Shown: positions 1 to 6,919, counted from the stretch's first letter. The stretch is DNA of 7,155 bases from JARICQ01 sp964428475 (GCA_964428475.1 CAYRYO010000074.1:1-7155); one strand, 5' to 3'. Notes: generated from the letters alone by a model not told the origin. Numbers and translations: made by a program.

Positions 1-60
1 AATTAATAATCCAATAATGCCGAATCGACAAAATACGTCATTATTCAAACTGTCATATAC

Positions 61-77
61 GATTATACACTATAATC
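61..77. repeat. Small perfect inverted repeat, 7-bp arms with a 3-nt loop
   Basis: The arms GATTATA and TATAATC flank CAC. A second small repeat, AGTAG-AAG-CTACT, follows at about 79-91. No open frame with a ribosome site, tRNA or recognisable RNA is visible in 1-199, so these may be operator-like elements or chance pairing in AT-rich DNA. Confidence 0.3.
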
Positions 78-199
78 AGTAGAAGCTACTTTACAATATG
101 GTAACAAAATATGTTATATCACGTATCTTTTTACTCTTAAAGCTTACAGGTGATTTGATTAAAGCCATTATAGGTCAAATATTGTGGCCATTAGAAATT

Positions 200-252
200 A
201 AACAGCCCCTACTCCATAGTGCTGTTTCAGCACTGTAGAGTAGGGGCTGTTT
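200..252 (-). terminator. Long hairpin terminator after the P-II gene, possibly bidirectional
   Basis: A 15-bp outer stem (AACAGCCCCTACTC type, 200-214 with 238-252) continues through a 3-nt junction holding one mismatch into a 7-bp inner stem (218-224 with 228-234) closed by a TTT loop. This gives about 24 pairs out of 25. It lies 15 nt past the P-II stop codon and is far richer in G+C than its surroundings. On the minus strand it is followed only by a modest TTTAATTTC tract. On the plus strand it is followed by TTTTCAATTTTTT, which is the better U-tract. It may therefore also stop transcription entering from the left, although no plus-strand gene is seen there. Confidence 0.8.
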
Positions 253-267
253 TCAATTTTTTAGCTA

Positions 268-936
268 TTACTCATAAATACCATAGATTCTATCAATATT
301 TTGTACGAAGATAATACCATTGCCGGGCTTGTCAATTTCTAGTCTTTCTCGTATTGTTGCTATAATTGCTTGACTTGTATCTGCTTTAGAGACAATTATA
401 ACTATTTCTTTTTCAGGCTCTATTTCCATATTAAATAATTTGCTAGTTTCGTGTATTCCGGAACCCCTTCCATTGATTATTGTTCCTCCCTTTGAACCAG
501 CAGCTTTTGCCGCATCAATTACTTCTTCAGCCTGCCCTCTATCAACAATTGTAATAATATTTTGATACATTGGCTCAATAACACCTCTTTCTTCTCCATT
601 TTTTTCAGACTTATAACTCATAGATCCTACAATATTACATACAATCGTAGTAAATACGATACCATGATTTCGCTTTTCAAACTGAAACTTCTTATTAAGT
701 TTAAATAAAACATTATCTGCAGTCTGTCTATCTGTAGCTATTAAAATTATTTCTTTTTTCTCCTCATATATAGATAAGAATTTTAAAATCGAATTATTTA
801 TAGTTCCTTTTCCTAGTAAAATAGTTCCACCTGGAATACCATGTTTTTTTGCTGTCTTTAAAATCTTGCTAGCCATACCATAATTTACAATTATATAAAT
901 TAATTGAAGAATTGATTTATCTTCACAATTATCCAT
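268..936 (-). CDS. Tandem-domain P-II family (GlnB/GlnK-like) regulator
   Basis: Small cytoplasmic signalling protein of 222 residues, twice the usual P-II length of about 110. Two P-II-like domains are visible, about residues 11-100 and 124-220, with equivalent GGT motifs at 36-38 and 150-152 and a polar linker between them. Domain 2 is the more canonical: GRGSG sits at the base of the T-loop, and KPGNGIIFV resembles the nucleotide-binding B-loop of P-II proteins. Domain 1 has the divergent NHGIVFT at that place. Neither T-loop contains the tyrosine that GlnB enzymes uridylylate. The ATG at 936 is preferred. A TTG at 948 is in frame but directly abuts the AAGGGG ribosome site, leaving no spacer. 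With the ATG, the gene overlaps the DUF1538 stop codon by 8 nt (ATGGATAA), which suggests translational coupling. P-II proteins bind ATP/ADP and control transporters or enzymes. The inferred target is the adjoining DUF1538 membrane protein. Family assignment is firm; partner and ligand are inferred. Confidence 0.88.
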   Translation of the reverse strand: MDNCEDKSILQLIYIIVNYGMASKILKTAKKHGIPGGTILLGKGTINNSILKFLSIYEEKKEIILIATDRQTADNVLFKLNKKFQFEKRNHGIVFTTIVCNIVGSMSYKSEKNGEERGVIEPMYQNIITIVDRGQAEEVIDAAKAAGSKGGTIINGRGSGIHETSKLFNMEIEPEKEIVIIVSKADTSQAIIATIRERLEIDKPGNGIIFVQNIDRIYGIYE

Positions 937-2425
937 TTCTATTTTCAACCCCTTTTTTCTTGGTTTTCATGGCAAATACTAACCCTAAAGCTTGCAATGT
1001 GATAATTGGCGCCATAGCAACCATCGCAATCATTCCAAAGCCATCCACTACTACATCTGCTCCTTCAAAAGCATTTGCAGCCCCTTGTATGAAAGCCAAG
1101 ATAAAGGTAGCAGTCACAGGGCCAGTAGCTACTCCACCAGCATCAAATGCAATCCCTATAAAAAGTTTTGGTACAATAAACATCATCAATATAGATATAA
1201 TATAACCAGGTAATAAATAATGCCACAACTGTATTCCTGGAACCAAAATACGAATAACCGATAATGCTACAGCAAATCCAACTCCAATTGCTAATGGAAC
1301 TAAAACTACATTTTTCTTTACATAACCACTAGTTACATCTTCAATTTGGCTAGTTAAAATATAAACAGCTGGTTCTGCCAAAATAGTTACAAAACCTAAA
1401 ATAAAACCTATGATTATAATATATGCCTTATTATCTAATAAGGCTAAATCATTACCAATACTTGTACCAACATCCATAAATCCTCCATTTACACCTATTA
1501 AAAAAACAACTAAACCTATAAATGTAAATACAAATCCTGTAAGTAACTTTCGTAATTGTTTTTTATTTAATTTAAAAGATATCTTCTGTGCAACTAGCAG
1601 TATTATAAATAAGGGTAATATTGCCATAGACGCTTCAATTAAATAATCTGGAATCATCGATATAAATGGTCTAAACACTGAATTTGTATCTGCAACTACT
1701 GAATTAAATTCACCAGAGATTTCCGTTGTCTTTGTAAATATATCTAAAAGTAACACGGCTATAATTGCACCACTTGATGCAATAGCAACCAATCCAAAAC
1801 TGTCCGTTTCGGATTTTATACTATCCTTTTTTAACTTTGATATACCTACAGATAGAGATAGAATAAATGGCACTGCCAATATTCCTGTTGTTGATCCTGA
1901 AGCATCAAAAGCTATCGCCAAAAATTCACGAGAAACAAAAATCCCTAAAGCAAAAATAATTAAATACAAAGCAATAAGTACTTTATACAAAGGAATATCA
2001 TAAAATACCCTTAAAAATCCCAATGACAACATAATTGCTAAACCAATTGACACAATAACAAGTATACTTACTCCTGCTATTTGCCCTGAAGTTACTAAGT
2101 CAACTTGATTAGCAAGAACCAACAAACCAGGCTCAGCTATTGATATAAAGAAACCCAATATTAATCCTGCAATCAATACAATCCATAGTTTATTTGTTTT
2201 TGCAAGTGATGTCCCTGTCAAGCTTCCTAAAGGGGTAATCCCAATATCAACGCCTATCAAAAAAATAGTTAAACCTAATGTCACAAAGAAAGAACCAACA
2301 AGAAATCTAACAATTACTATTGTATTCATGGGAGATATGGTAAAGTTCAGTATTAATACTAATACTGTAATTGGGAGAACTGAAAATAATACTTCTTTAA
2401 ATTTTGAAAAAATTACATTCAACAA
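929..2425 (-). CDS. DUF1538 family polytopic membrane protein, internally duplicated (putative transporter)
   Basis: 498-residue integral membrane protein with roughly 12-14 hydrophobic segments and a short basic C-terminal tail. It consists of two DUF1538 units in the same order. FLIGV occurs at 55 and 308, AEP at 97 and 350, VTSG at 111 and 364, FDASG/FDAGG at 173 and 427, and D-x-FG at 208 and 461, a constant offset of about 253 residues. The family has no function I can name. The duplicated, glycine- and acid-marked membrane core suggests a transporter or channel. The two halves differ: repeat 1 has DASGSTTGILAV where repeat 2 has DAGGVATGPVTA. The start is a TTG, supported by AAGGA six nt upstream and by the fact that the first in-frame Met (residue 33) would remove the first hydrophobic helix. 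The gene overlaps the P-II regulator by 8 nt, so the two form one operon and probably one complex. Confidence 0.88.
   Translation of the reverse strand: MLNVIFSKFKEVLFSVLPITVLVLILNFTISPMNTIVIVRFLVGSFFVTLGLTIFLIGVDIGITPLGSLTGTSLAKTNKLWIVLIAGLILGFFISIAEPGLLVLANQVDLVTSGQIAGVSILVIVSIGLAIMLSLGFLRVFYDIPLYKVLIALYLIIFALGIFVSREFLAIAFDASGSTTGILAVPFILSLSVGISKLKKDSIKSETDSFGLVAIASSGAIIAVLLLDIFTKTTEISGEFNSVVADTNSVFRPFISMIPDYLIEASMAILPLFIILLVAQKISFKLNKKQLRKLLTGFVFTFIGLVVFLIGVNGGFMDVGTSIGNDLALLDNKAYIIIIGFILGFVTILAEPAVYILTSQIEDVTSGYVKKNVVLVPLAIGVGFAVALSVIRILVPGIQLWHYLLPGYIISILMMFIVPKLFIGIAFDAGGVATGPVTATFILAFIQGAANAFEGADVVVDGFGMIAMVAMAPIITLQALGLVFAMKTKKKGVENRNG
949..954 (-). promoter_or_regulatory. Ribosome binding site that decides the P-II start
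   Basis: AAGGGG lies inside the end of the DUF1538 coding region. It has zero spacing to the in-frame TTG (946-948) and 12 nt to the ATG (934-936). The first spacing is unusable and the second is long but workable, so the ATG is the better start. Confidence 0.5.
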
Positions 2426-2431
2426 AAACCA

Positions 2432-2436
2432 TCCTT
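2432..2436 (-). promoter_or_regulatory. Ribosome binding site of the DUF1538 gene
   Basis: AAGGA lies 6 nt before a TTG TTG pair with no ATG nearby. It fixes a TTG start at 2425, or less likely at 2422. Confidence 0.6.
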
Positions 2437-2447
2437 TCTTTATGTTA

Positions 2448-2453
2448 ATTATA
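2448..2453 (-). promoter_or_regulatory. Possible second -10 box for the DUF1538 operon
   Basis: A TATAAT consensus hexamer, but the only -35-like element (TCGACA) is about 14 nt upstream, which is too close. In DNA this AT-rich it may be chance. Confidence 0.2.
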
Positions 2454-2531
2454 CTAATCTAATATAATGTCGACTTACTTAATAAAATTGGTATATTTAA
2501 GAAAGCTTTTATAAAAATTATTCTTGTAAAT

Positions 2532-2540
2532 ATTATATCA
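2532..2540 (-). promoter_or_regulatory. Extended -10 promoter for the DUF1538/P-II operon
   Basis: TGATATAAT matches the extended -10 form (TG, one base, TATAAT). It would give a leader of about 100 nt before the TTG start. The -35 region is weak (TTCTTA-like), as is usual for extended -10 promoters. I see no riboswitch or attenuator in the leader. Confidence 0.45.
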
Positions 2541-2678
2541 TGAATATATGCTAAATAAGAAAATTTTTAGAAGCTCTCTTACTAAAGATTTCAAGGCTCT
2601 TAGCTATTACTATAATCCGTAAATTGTTGATAGTATTTAGTAAAGCATAAGAACAAGTAATCTTAGTGATAATCAATG

Positions 2679-2718
2679 AAAATGCCTTGATTTCAATTAA
2701 ATCGAATCAAGACATTTT
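2679..2718 (-). terminator. Hairpin overlapping the stop codon of the TspO-related gene
   Basis: The 14-nt arms 2679-2692 and 2705-2718 (AAAATG, one position, CTTGATT) pair across a 12-nt loop. The odd position is a U-G wobble in minus-strand RNA but a C-A mismatch in plus-strand RNA, which favours use on the minus strand. The right arm encodes the last residues (KCLD) of the upstream gene and the stop codon lies in the loop. The U-tract is short (TTTT then CATTGATT), so termination may be inefficient. Confidence 0.55.
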
Positions 2719-3359
2719 CTAACCTTATTAATTTTATTTAANNNNNNNNNNNNNNNNNNNNNNNNNNNNNNNNNNNNNNNNNNNNNNNNNNNNNNNNNNN
2801 NNNNNNNNNNNNNNNNNNNNNNNNNNNNNNNNNNNNNNNNNTGTTGAACTAAAAATAAGGCAATATTAAGTATTGTAGCAATAAATACCCATGAAGCATA
2901 AAGTGTAAAACTAAATCCTGGTAAGATATAAGAAATTTCAGATCTATTCTTATAGATTTTTTCTATAATTAGCAACAATGAAATCAACATGCCAAAAATT
3001 AAGATAGTTGAAAGTCCCAACATTTCATAGGAAAAGGCAATAATCCACCCCATGTTTAACAAACTACTGGCTATAAATAATGGGGAAATCATTTCAACTA
3101 GATTGCTAACACTCTCATCATTTCTTTTTACAAAAAAGTAAATTAAAGTTATAAGTAATAAACTATATATAACTCCCCAAATAGCAAAAGCGAAACTTGC
3201 AGGTGTTATCAATGTAGTGTACTTATCTGAAATATCTTTTTGACCCATATCATTGAAAAAACCTGATGATCCAAGATAATTAATCCCTAAAGTAGCAAAA
3301 TAAAATATTAAATTTAATATACCCCATTTTTTTGTTTTCTTGATATTACTTTTATTGAT
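2697..3359 (-). CDS. TspO/MBR-related (tryptophan-rich sensory) membrane protein, interrupted by assembly gap
   Basis: Integral membrane protein of the longer TspO/MBR-related type common in clostridia. Family marks are ITPASFAFAIWGVIYSLLL, LNMGWIIAFSYEMLGLS and LYASWVFIATILNIALFLV. TspO proteins bind porphyrins and related ligands; the role of this subgroup is not established. The frame stays open upstream of the first Met (3248) to about 3362. That stretch encodes KKWGILNLIFYFATLGINYLG, a first helix matching the family N terminus, so the Met-3248 start would cut the protein. No ATG, GTG or TTG occurs there. The strong site AGAGGAGGG is followed by GAT ATT ATC, so an ATT (3362) or ATC (3359) start, or a lost ATG, is implied. 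100 Ns (2742-2841) hide the C-terminal part. Left of the gap only the frame ending in NKVRKCLDSI is free of early stops, which supports the assigned stop. Confidence 0.72.
   Translation of the reverse strand: MNKSNIKKTKKWGILNLIFYFATLGINYLGSSGFFNDMGQKDISDKYTTLITPASFAFAIWGVIYSLLLITLIYFFVKRNDESVSNLVEMISPLFIASSLLNMGWIIAFSYEMLGLSTILIFGMLISLLLIIEKIYKNRSEISYILPGFSFTLYASWVFIATILNIALFLVQXXXXXXXXXXXXXXXXXXXXXXXXXXXXXXXXXXLNKINKVRKCLDSI
2742..2841. other. Assembly gap of exactly 100 Ns
   Basis: Exactly 100 Ns is the usual placeholder for a gap of unknown length. It falls inside the TspO-related gene, so that protein's length and the frame across the gap are not reliable. Confidence 0.97.
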
Positions 3360-3364
3360 AATAT

Positions 3365-3373
3365 CCCTCCTCT
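3365..3373 (-). promoter_or_regulatory. Strong Shine-Dalgarno with no canonical start codon behind it
   Basis: AGAGGAGGG is the best ribosome site in the window. The in-frame codons after it are GAT, ATT, ATC, AAT and AAA. From AGGAGG, ATT is 3 nt away and ATC 6 nt away. It marks the true 5' end of the TspO-related gene. Confidence 0.65.
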
Positions 3374-3550
3374 TTTGTGGATATTGATAAAACTGATCCT
3401 CTAGCTGCTTTTTTTATTGCTCATTTTTAGATTTCTGATTTATAATAATCTATATACATATCATCTTTACCCTTTATCTAGATTATATAACTTTAATACC
3501 TTATTTTATTTGTTTTATATATGTGATTTTTAATCATCTAGTGTAGGGAT

Positions 3551-4567
3551 TTAACTATTATAAATCTCCTTTGATATTGATATTGTTATTCCATTATGCT
3601 TTGATTTTTCACTTATTATATTTCCTCCTAATAAAAAGGCAACTGGCCCTGATACAGAATTCACTCCTATAGTATCCTTTACAAATTGTGATTTTTCAAA
3701 TTTGTCTTCCACCATTTTAATTTCTTCAATTGTAAATATTTTTAATGGACAGCTAAAGTATTTGCTAGTATCTATGATTCCTTTCTCATATTTTTTAACT
3801 TCTACCGTTCCTATGTTTTTAATACTATTTTTAGATAAGTTTAATTTATTGAATTGATCATTTATTGCTTTTATTATTAAATCTTTCTCTATACCCTTTC
3901 TGCAACCTATCCCTATATTTAAATTTTTAGGTCGCAATATTGTATGCGGTATATCTAACTCTTTAAATTTTTCATTTGAGCTGACTATAATTAATCCTTT
4001 AATACTAGATTCTATATTTTTCAAGTCTTTAATTATTATCAATTTATTGTAGTTTATTATCTTACTATCTTCTGTATATAAGCCTACTACTTCATTATTT
4101 ACCATCATAGTTGTAAGTTTTGTAACTGATTTTATATCTTCAATATAGTATCCATTATTTTCCGCAAACATATCTATAGACTCTATTCCTCTAGAATCTG
4201 TTGCTGTTGTAATAATAGGCTCTGTTCCTAAAAACAATGACAATTCTTTAGCAAGTTCATTGGCTCCTCCTATATGACCTGACAATAGAGATATGGAATA
4301 TCTACCTAAATCGTCTATAACAACTACAGCAGGATCTACTGTTTTATCCTTTATAAAAGAAGCGCACATTCTTACAGCTATACCTGTTGCTGATATAAAC
4401 ACAATTGCATCGTATTTTTCCCATATGGATTTTAATATTCTTTTAACCCCTCCATTTATCTGCTTATTTGCATAGTGGTCTATTTTATATTTACTACTTT
4501 CTATAGATTCTATTTTTTCTCCTATTAATTTTCCCTTATTTGTAAAAGAGAGACAGGCTATATTCAT
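3551..4567 (-). CDS. cbiG: Cobalt-precorrin-5A hydrolase (CbiG)
   Basis: Cytoplasmic enzyme of the anaerobic, cobalt-early cobalamin pathway. CbiG opens the delta-lactone of cobalt-precorrin-5A and releases the two-carbon unit as acetaldehyde, giving cobalt-precorrin-5B. The 338 residues fit the family length. The N-terminal domain (about 48-128) carries GIAVRMCASFIKDKTVDPAV and LSGHIGGANELA. A variable central part (about 130-212) follows. The C-terminal domain (about 216-335) carries NIGIGCRKG and GVNSVSGPVAFLLGG. The ATG at 4567 is preceded by GGGGAGG with a 6-nt spacer, so the start is secure. Other pathway genes (cbiF, cbiH, cbiJ, cbiT and so on) are usually adjacent but are absent here. 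No B12-box (GCCACTG) is seen in the upstream 470 bases, so cobalamin riboswitch control is not evident. Transcription may start at the extended -10 at 4866-4874. The frame is intact and the assignment is firm. Confidence 0.93.
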   Translation of the reverse strand: MNIACLSFTNKGKLIGEKIESIESSKYKIDHYANKQINGGVKRILKSIWEKYDAIVFISATGIAVRMCASFIKDKTVDPAVVVIDDLGRYSISLLSGHIGGANELAKELSLFLGTEPIITTATDSRGIESIDMFAENNGYYIEDIKSVTKLTTMMVNNEVVGLYTEDSKIINYNKLIIIKDLKNIESSIKGLIIVSSNEKFKELDIPHTILRPKNLNIGIGCRKGIEKDLIIKAINDQFNKLNLSKNSIKNIGTVEVKKYEKGIIDTSKYFSCPLKIFTIEEIKMVEDKFEKSQFVKDTIGVNSVSGPVAFLLGGNIISEKSKHNGITISISKEIYNS

Positions 4568-4573
4568 TATTTT

Positions 4574-4580
4574 CCTCCCC
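4574..4580 (-). promoter_or_regulatory. Ribosome binding site of cbiG
   Basis: GGGGAGG sits 6 nt before the ATG at 4567, a strong clostridial-type site. Confidence 0.8.
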
Positions 4581-4660
4581 TATATTCATTAGTGAAACTT
4601 GAAATGAAATTTTGTACATACAATATTTAATTAATTCCCTGAGATTCGTATATTACCTAA

Positions 4661-4829
4661 TTAATTTACAACCCTCAAGTTAGATTCTCTTATTATCTTT
4701 TCAGGTATTTGGTGATCCATCTATAATAATATAATCAAAATAATTCTATGAAAATTGCATATATTTCTTATCTTTAAGTTTTTCTAGATATTTACTACTT
4801 ATTATTTTCTCATATAGGCCATATTTCAT
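4661..4829 (-). pseudogene. Possible decayed small gene upstream of cbiG
   Basis: Behind a promoter and a GGAAGTG site, an ATG at 4829 opens 27 codons (MKYGLYEKIISSKYLEKL and onward) ending at TAG (4746). The same frame then continues with FDYIIIDGSPNT up to a TGA. In the next frame, 4720-4661 reads IPEKIIRESNLRVV to a stop. The protein-like composition across a stop and a frame change suggests a remnant. GLYE near the start recalls the N termini of some phospholipase D/helicase proteins, but that is memory only and the family is not recognised. Otherwise 4568-4995 holds nothing I can support. A short leader peptide of 27 residues is an alternative reading. Confidence 0.25.
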
Positions 4830-4865
4830 AGATATCACTTCCATCTTTATTATATTATTGTATTA

Positions 4866-4874
4866 ATTATACCA
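4866..4874 (-). promoter_or_regulatory. Extended -10 promoter reading toward the remnant and cbiG
   Basis: TGGTATAAT is an exact extended -10 with a poor -35. It lies 37 nt before the ATG at 4829 and about 300 nt before cbiG, with no terminator between, so it could drive both. Confidence 0.45.
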
Positions 4875-4995
4875 CTTTCAAATATTATTTACATCTATTA
4901 CTAAAGGCAAATAGAGAGTTAGAACAAACCTTATAACTATTAGATTTTAATTCCATATTCTATGTATTTTTTTGGATATTCTTTTTATTATAAGA

Positions 4996-5035
4996 TTCCC
5001 CAATATTCTCACATTTTCGTGAAATTATTGGGGAA
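4996..5035 (-). terminator. Terminator of the GH3 gene
   Basis: The perfect 10-bp stem TTCCCCAATA/TATTGGGGAA extends inward through TTTCAC/GTGAGA with one wobble to a GAAAAT-type loop. It lies 5 nt past the GH3 stop codon. The following tract (TCTTATAATAAAAAG) is poor in U. Confidence 0.7.
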
Positions 5036-5040
5036 ATAGA

Positions 5041-6912
5041 TTAATTTTTATTTATTTTTTCTAATATGTCATTCATTTGTTCATATGTTATCGATCCATC
5101 TCCAAAGTTTATAGCAGCTCTAAGGGGCATAACCTTTACCATAGCCGCAGTCATTGCTTCTATAATTGCAAATTTTTCTGGATCACTTTTGTCAACATTC
5201 TCATCTATGAAAAGTGATTCCACTGAATTCCAAAGCGGTTTGCATAATTCCATTGCCCTAGGATTTCCCATCAAATCTTCAAAAGAAGAATTACTTGTAT
5301 ATACTTCTGGTAATGCTACTGTTGATTCTAGCATAATTGTCTTTTCACATACAATATCTCTAGAAGATTTTCCAATAAGAATATCAAACTCCCCTGTTTC
5401 CACATGCCAATCCTTTATTTCTACATTATAGTAGGCAAAAGCACGTTTTCCCAAATTAAAAGTTACTGTTTTTGTTTCTCCAGGATTTAACATTATCTTT
5501 TCAAATCCCTTTAACTCTTTAACAGGTCGAATAACGGTGCTTACCTTATCAGCAATATATAATTGTACAACTTCTTTCCCAGCTACTTTTCCTGTGTTGG
5601 TAACATCTACTTCAACTTTCACAATATCAGTATCTTTAATCGTATCTGCACTGGTTCTTAAATTAGAATAATTAAATGTTGTATAACTTAATCCATGTCC
5701 AAATGGAAATAGTACATCTAATTTCTTTTTATCATAGTAACGGTAACCAACAAATACTCCTTCTCTGTATTCTACTATATCTTTTTCACCAAAGTAAAAC
5801 AAATAAGATGGATTGTCCTCTAATCTCAATGGGAAAGTTTCTGCCAATTTACCACTTGGGTTAACATCACCAAATAAAACATCAATTGTTGCTGCTCCTA
5901 CATTTTGACCACCTAAGTATAATTCTAAGATACCTTTTACATCATTTGCCCAAGGCATTTCTATAGCTGATCCATTGTGTAATACAACTACAGTATTAGG
6001 TTGAACCGCTACTATTTCACTAATCAATTTATTTTGACAATTTGGAAGTGACATATGACTTCTATCATATCCTTCAGACTCAAAGCTATCAGGTAATCCT
6101 GCAAAAATAACAGCCACCTTTGCCTTTTTTGCAACTTTAACTGCTTCTTCAATTAAAGCATCATCAATTTTATCTTCTTCTACATCATATCCCCTTGCAT
6201 AGCTAATGTTCTTAGCATCTCCCATTACTTGTAATGCACTTGTAACCTTAAAACTATTAACATGGGAACTTCCTCCACCTTGATATCTAGGTTTTTCTGC
6301 AAATTTACCAATAAATGCAATATCATCACCTTTATCAAGTGGTAAAATATCATCATTTTTCAAAAGAACCATACTTTCCGAAATAATCTTTCTGGCTAAT
6401 TGATGGTGTTCTTCTTTATCATACCCTATCTCCGGTTTCTTGTTTTCAATATATCTATTATGAATCGTTATCATTCTTTCTACAGCACGGTCCAAGATTT
6501 TTTCATCAAGAGAACCATCCTTTACGGCCTCTACAATTCTTTTATCATTAATTCCTCTAGACGATGGCATTTCAAGTTCAAGTCCTGCCTTAAGCCCTGC
6601 AACTCTGTCACCAACAGCTCCCCAGTCACTCATTACATAGCCTTCAAATCCCCACTCTGTTCTTAATATATCTGTCAAAGTACGTGGATTTTCAGATGCA
6701 AAAACACCATTTACTTTATTATATGAGCACATAACAGTCCAAGGTTTAGCATTTACAACGGCTCCTTCAAAGGGTGCTAGGTATATTTCTCTCATTGTTC
6801 TCTCATCAATATCTGAGCTTGAAGACATTCTACGATGTTCTTGATTGTTTGCTAAAAAGTGTTTTAGACTCGTTCCGATATTTTTACTTTGTACCCCCTT
6901 TATATAATCAGT
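5041..6912 (-). pseudogene. 5'-truncated glycoside hydrolase family 3 (beta-glucosidase-like)
   Basis: GH3 enzymes remove terminal beta-linked sugars (glucose, xylose and others) by a retaining mechanism. No signal peptide can be judged because the N terminus is missing. Numbering from the first Met (6828), VMSDWGA carries the nucleophile Asp68, the FESEGYDR glutamates (250/252) lie at the acid/base site, and LFPFGHGLSYTTF (374-386) is typical. A fibronectin-III-like domain spans about 401-490, and a helical C-terminal extension (about 514-595) is found in some Firmicute GH3 proteins. Homology continues upstream of that Met as DYIKGVQSKNIGTSLKHFLA up to an in-frame TAA at 6913-6915. There is no ATG, GTG or TTG in that stretch and no ribosome site before 6828. 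Roughly the first 150 residues of the catalytic barrel are missing, so the gene cannot make a normal enzyme. The remaining 623 codons are intact, which implies a recent break. The exact sugar specificity cannot be told. Confidence 0.85.
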
Positions 6913-6919
6913 TTAGCTC

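Noticed and set aside
912..1646. Plus-strand open frames opposite the DUF1538 gene
   Set aside because: They are antisense shadows of a well-supported membrane protein gene, with no ribosome sites and low-complexity products.
261..2611. Shared TTAGCTATTACT at 261-272 and 2600-2611
   Set aside because: Only 12 bp match and the flanks differ. One copy is the end of the P-II gene, so chance in AT-rich DNA is sufficient.
4568..5040. Cobalamin riboswitch upstream of cbiG
   Set aside because: I looked for the B12 box (GCCACTG on the minus strand) and a structured leader and found neither; the stretch is AT-rich and weakly structured.
5066..6666. Plus-strand open frames opposite the GH3 gene
   Set aside because: The minus-strand frame has clear GH3 motifs throughout; the opposite frames show no motif or ribosome site.
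6826..6828. Met at 6828 as the real start of the GH3 gene
   Set aside because: There is no ribosome site upstream, and homologous GH3 sequence continues in frame before it.
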